The notes under the pieces: generated by a model
Databases searched by the model: none
What the model was told of the DNA's origin: nothing
The model's input: the letters and a program-made list of their open reading frames with translations, nothing else
Made by a program: the position numbers and the translations under genes
In this document: one piece after another, positions 1 to 64,000 of the stretch
Numbering within the stretch: position 1 is the stretch's first letter
Layout of the letters: each line of letters opens with the position of its first letter
Source: Trogon surrucura
Lineage: Eukaryota > Chordata > Aves > Trogoniformes > Trogonidae
Assembly (NCBI GenBank): GCA_020746105.1
Contig: CM036619.1
Location: 10,268,238-10,332,237 of the forward strand
Reading direction: 5' to 3'
Length of the DNA: 64,000 bases

Positions 1-622
1 GAGGCAGCAGTGTGCCCTCGTGGCCAAGAAGGCCAATGGCATCCTGGGGTGTATTAGAAAAGGAGTAGCAAGTGAGTCGAGAGAGGTCCTCCTGCCCCTC
101 TACTCTGCCCTGGTGAGGCCACATCTGGAATATTGTGTCCAGTTCTGGGTCCCTCAGTTCAAGAGAGACAAGGAACTGCTTGAGAGAGTCCAGCGCAGAG
201 GTGGAGGGAGTGGAACGTCTCCCTGATGAGGAAAGGCTGCAGGAGCTGGGTCTCTTTAGCTTGGAGAAGAGGAGGCTGAGGGGTGACCTCATTACTGTTT
301 ATAAATATGTCAAGGGGGAGTGTCAGGAGGACGGAGCCAGGCTCTTTTCAGCGGCGTCCATTGACAGGACAAGGGGCAATGGGTGGAAGCTGGAACACAG
401 GAGGTTCCACAAAAATATTAGAAAAAGCATTTTCGCTGTCAGGGTGACCGAGCACTGGCACAGGCTGCCCAGGGAGGTTGTGGAGTCTCTGTCTCTGGAG
501 ACGTCTAAAACCCGCCTGGACACGTTCCTGTGCGCTCTACTGTAGGTGATCCTGCTCTGGCAGGGGGGCTGGACTAGATGATCTTTTGAGGTCCCTTCCA
601 ACCCCTAACATTCTGTGATTCT
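1..622 (+). mobile_element. CR1 LINE, 3' part, continues left of the window
   Basis: This is the 3' end of a CR1 non-LTR retrotransposon in the sense orientation. Reverse-transcriptase C-terminal residues are readable: [48 protein letters not shown] and [17 protein letters not shown]. The reading frame shifts near 205, so the copy is dead. It ends in the CR1 3' tail (GGTCCCTTCCAACCCC…TTCTGTGATTCTAT). It lies in the ASAP1 intron upstream of the first exon seen here. It resembles the copy at 36094-36972 and probably belongs to the same subfamily. Confidence 0.93.
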
Positions 623-3600
623 ATCTTTGTCCTGAGAAAATTTTACCACAAGGTAACTCGAGGCATAGGCAGCTTCAGCGACTGCCTGGAGCAGCAGAAT
701 GAGGCGGGGTTGAGCTCTGGGAGTCCTTAAGCCTGAGCCTCCGCGGTGCTCAGGGCCCAGAGCTAGAGTGTTCCCTGCTTCTGGTGAGTACTGGTGTGTA
801 GGAAAAGGCTTCTGTGGCTGTCGGTCCTTCTTCAGTTGCTTGGATCTGCATCTTCAGATGCGTTTGTGTTCTCTCTTCTTAACACACAATCCTCAAAATG
901 CACGTTGCAGTGCAGAGGTAACAGATGTCACAACGTTGCTGTGTGCTGGGCCCTGCCAGGGTTTTTTTCAAAGCAGAGGCAAATTCTGTGCTGAGTGTTT
1001 CTGGGAGTTGAAAGTGTGGATTGTGAAGAAGAGATGTGTATAGACTCAGAACATACCACTGCTCTGTTTGGTCCACTGTGTTGTTTTATACTACATCTGC
1101 TGTGCCGTGGTGAGGCCCTTAGCAGGGCTCAGGTACCGGCCTCCTTGCCACATCCCACTGGGGAGGGGGTGCTTAGCGAGACCCCCTTCTCTGCCCACAG
1201 CCCCCCTGAAGGGAACCACCTTGGGCAGCGGGTGCAGAGCCCGTCCGTGCCGGCACCTCTTGGGGATCTGCTGGGGGAGGAGGGTGTCTGTCTGGGGAAG
1301 CTGTTCTATTTTCATCCCGGTACTGAGCTTTGTTTACGGCATCGAGAAGACAGGAGCCAGTTCTAGAAGGCAAACATTATCCTTTGCCTGCGCTGCTGTC
1401 AGTGTTCCTGTCTCCCTGCCTAGGGTTGTTGAAAAGTCCTTCCTGCAGTACTTGTATCTAAGGAAATAAACACCGTCATGCACATTACAGCTTTCTGTAG
1501 GCAAAGGAAATTCTATTAGGGCACTAGGAAGTCATTTCTGTTTTTGCAAGAGGTACCTGCAGGGAGATTAAAACCTGTTCTTTGCTCTGAGCGTGTCTGT
1601 TTTCCTGTGTTGCGTTTTAGCATAGGCTACATTGTAAATTTATTTTTTCATCTATGTGCCTTAAGGTCAAATAGGCAACTACCTTGTGTCTCTTCAGTAG
1701 AACGTATTTCTTCTCCTTTTACAAGATTTACAATGATACCTCCGTAAAAAGTGAAAAGTTATTATTCTTACAGAGTGTTTGTGTTTTGTGGTGATTACAG
1801 AAGTATGTCTTCTACAGTGTCATCAAAACCTTGTGTCTAGATTTAGGTGATTTGTGATCTGGGATTCTTGAGAATTTCCTATCTATTGTTCTAGGACAAT
1901 TGTCTGGCTTCCTCCTCCCAACTGGGAATTTCTTTTGCCTTTCCACAGATAAAGGAAATGGTTGTCTTCAGCTCTTTTTCAGTCTCTTTACAAAATTATT
2001 TTTGAAAATGCTTTATGAAACAACTCAGTGCTTAAAATTAAAATGCTGGGAAATACCGTGCTTCACGAGCAAGGACGGGGTGCCATGATCTAGCAGACTT
2101 CTTTCCGACCTTACTCCCTTCTCCGTCCTTTTCTTTCAGCACAGCTGGGTACATTTGAGCTTTATTAGCTCAGGACTGCATAAACCAAAGCTACTTTTTA
2201 GATAAAGTCTTCTGTATATACTTACGCAACAGCTTTTATATCAAAACAAAATGCATATTTTATTATTATACAGTGGTTTCCTTGGTTTTAATGTTAAGCT
2301 ATTTGAGGAAAACCATATGCTTTTGGAACAGTTTTCTTAAAAACATACTGCTTGAATTACAACTCCATATTAACATGTGATTAAATATTTGGCCTTTTGA
2401 AAACCTCAGTGTTAATGTCTGATTTTAGAATGTAACTTGTAAGATGTGTGGGGTTTGGGAGGTGTTTCTGGTAAATAACCAGTGTGAATTTTTATTTTTT
2501 TGTCTTCTGATAAGTTTTCACTTTTTGTCGTTGGAGCTTTAGGGCACTGTGGTTCTGAGTGCCTGTAGTGCCTTAGAAGTGTTATTAACTCTTCATCAGC
2601 TCTTAATTAATGTCAAAGTAGATTCAGGCATTGTGGGACCTTATCCATAAGCCCTGTTGGAAATGTATGTCTCTTTTTTTTGTTGTTGTGTTTTTTATTT
2701 TTTTTTCCTTCTTTTCAGTTTCCCACTTCCACCTCACCCCTGCCTTGGAATTCGAATGCTCTCAGGCAATGACAACCTGAAGAATATGTAACTTGCAGGT
2801 CTCTTGGGGAAAAACTATTGTCATCTTCTTCCCCCCTGCATTGCACGGACCTTCTAGTTGGAATAGCTCTGTGGTTTTGTGTTTGTGGCTTCCAGAAAAA
2901 AAAATAAAACATTGTTGACTAGGAAACTCATTAAAGCGAAATGTTGATTTAATTAACACCAACAATATTCCTCTCAGAGAAATGATAAAGTGTGTCCCAT
3001 AGGGCTGTAGTGGCAAACTTCCTGTTTGAAAGCACTAAAATGAAAGTTACAAGAAATACGCAGATGCCATAAAGGAAAATAAAAGCAGGGAAAACATTTC
3101 AGGCGCAGCAGTCTGTAATTCAGAATTTTCTTCATCCTTGAGATAATAATTTTGCTCGTTTTAACTGACTTCAATTTCATCTTCTTGTTTCTGACTTCTC
3201 TGTATGGCCTGTTTGCTATTAAATATATTCAAACAAGTCTTTGCCTGTGTAGCAACGTGCGAGCCATTCTTTGGGGTGATTCACGTTTACAAAGCAGGTG
3301 AAGAGGGAATTTTTGTTTCTTCTTTTAAACTTGCAGTCAGATTCATACTCCATCTCCTTAGTCTTACATCTGATGCTATTGACTTTTTTGTTCTGTAAAG
3401 GTATCCTACACTACATTGAAAATTTTTATTGCAGTTATAAATGATTGTGTTACAGTAAGTTCTGATGTTCTTTACAAAATGAGCAGATTTACTTAGTTTG
3501 TCTGACTGACCTTTTATTGATCTTATTACTTCATTAATAACTACAGAGCTCTTTTCATTGTTGTATTATTTCAAGTTGCTGATTTAAAAGAAACATATAT

Positions 3601-3779
3601 ATGTGTTGCTAAATAACTCTTTTTAGTATTAAAATTGTGGTTTTCAGTAAATGCTTTATCTTGTGGCTTTTTTTGAAAGTACAATTTGTTAGTTGGTTTG
3701 TCACTATGTTGCAATACATAAGCTGAAAATAATTTACTGTCTACAAGAAAAAGTAACTTTTTTATTTTTTTCATTGCAG
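1..3779 (+). other. ASAP1: ASAP1 intron, 3' part
   Basis: Apart from the CR1 at 1-622, no gene is seen. Bases 1060-1340 are more GC-rich and carry a chance open frame (995-1366) with no family resemblance and no spliced partner. Confidence 0.8.

Positions 3780-64000
<60,221 letters not shown>

Noticed and set aside
995-1366. Overlapping open frames of 120-130 codons in a GC-richer patch
   Set aside because: Several frames are open at once, as expected from composition. No recognisable domain.

Overview
The window looks like avian genomic DNA. Chicken-repeat-1 (CR1) LINE fragments are scattered through it on both strands, most carrying the characteristic 3' end (…TTCTGTGATTCTAT). There are no Alu- or L1-like repeats, and intron sizes are moderate. 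No tRNA, rRNA, CRISPR array, bacterial gene or endogenous retrovirus was recognised.

One host gene fills the window: ASAP1 (ArfGAP with SH3 domain, ankyrin repeat and PH domain 1), on the + strand. I placed 24 constitutive-looking exons plus a 9-nt microexon, from 3780 to the right edge. All introns are GT-AG and all phases agree, giving about 834 codons without a stop. The 5' exons (roughly the first 86 residues) lie to the left. The rest of the proline-rich region and the C-terminal SH3 domain lie to the right. In order, the window encodes most of the BAR domain (3780-14292), a short linker with the optional Ser-Arg-Arg microexon (22021-22029), the PH domain (22609-31400), the ArfGAP zinc finger and catalytic domain (31430-35300), ankyrin repeats (38846-45870), an acidic patch, and the first part of the proline-rich scaffold (47298-64000). 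I assign ASAP1 rather than ASAP2 from paralogue-specific stretches recalled from the family ([48 protein letters not shown]).

The rest is intron. It holds young and old CR1 copies: 1-622, 8062-8462, 17549-19092 with a 5' inversion, 20856-21222, a cluster at 36029-38397, 53424-53806, 61624-62165 and several short 3' tails. There are also three much older CR1/L3-like stretches, a C23 homopolymer, a TA/CA dinucleotide block inside an inverted repeat, and a perfect 19-bp hairpin at 57426-57483.

The points most worth a second look are the 9-nt microexon with UGC motifs just upstream, a possible unannotated in-frame proline-rich cassette exon at 56703-56822 beside the exon that distinguishes ASAP1a from ASAP1b, and a few intronic candidate regulatory segments. 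I found no new multi-gene system.
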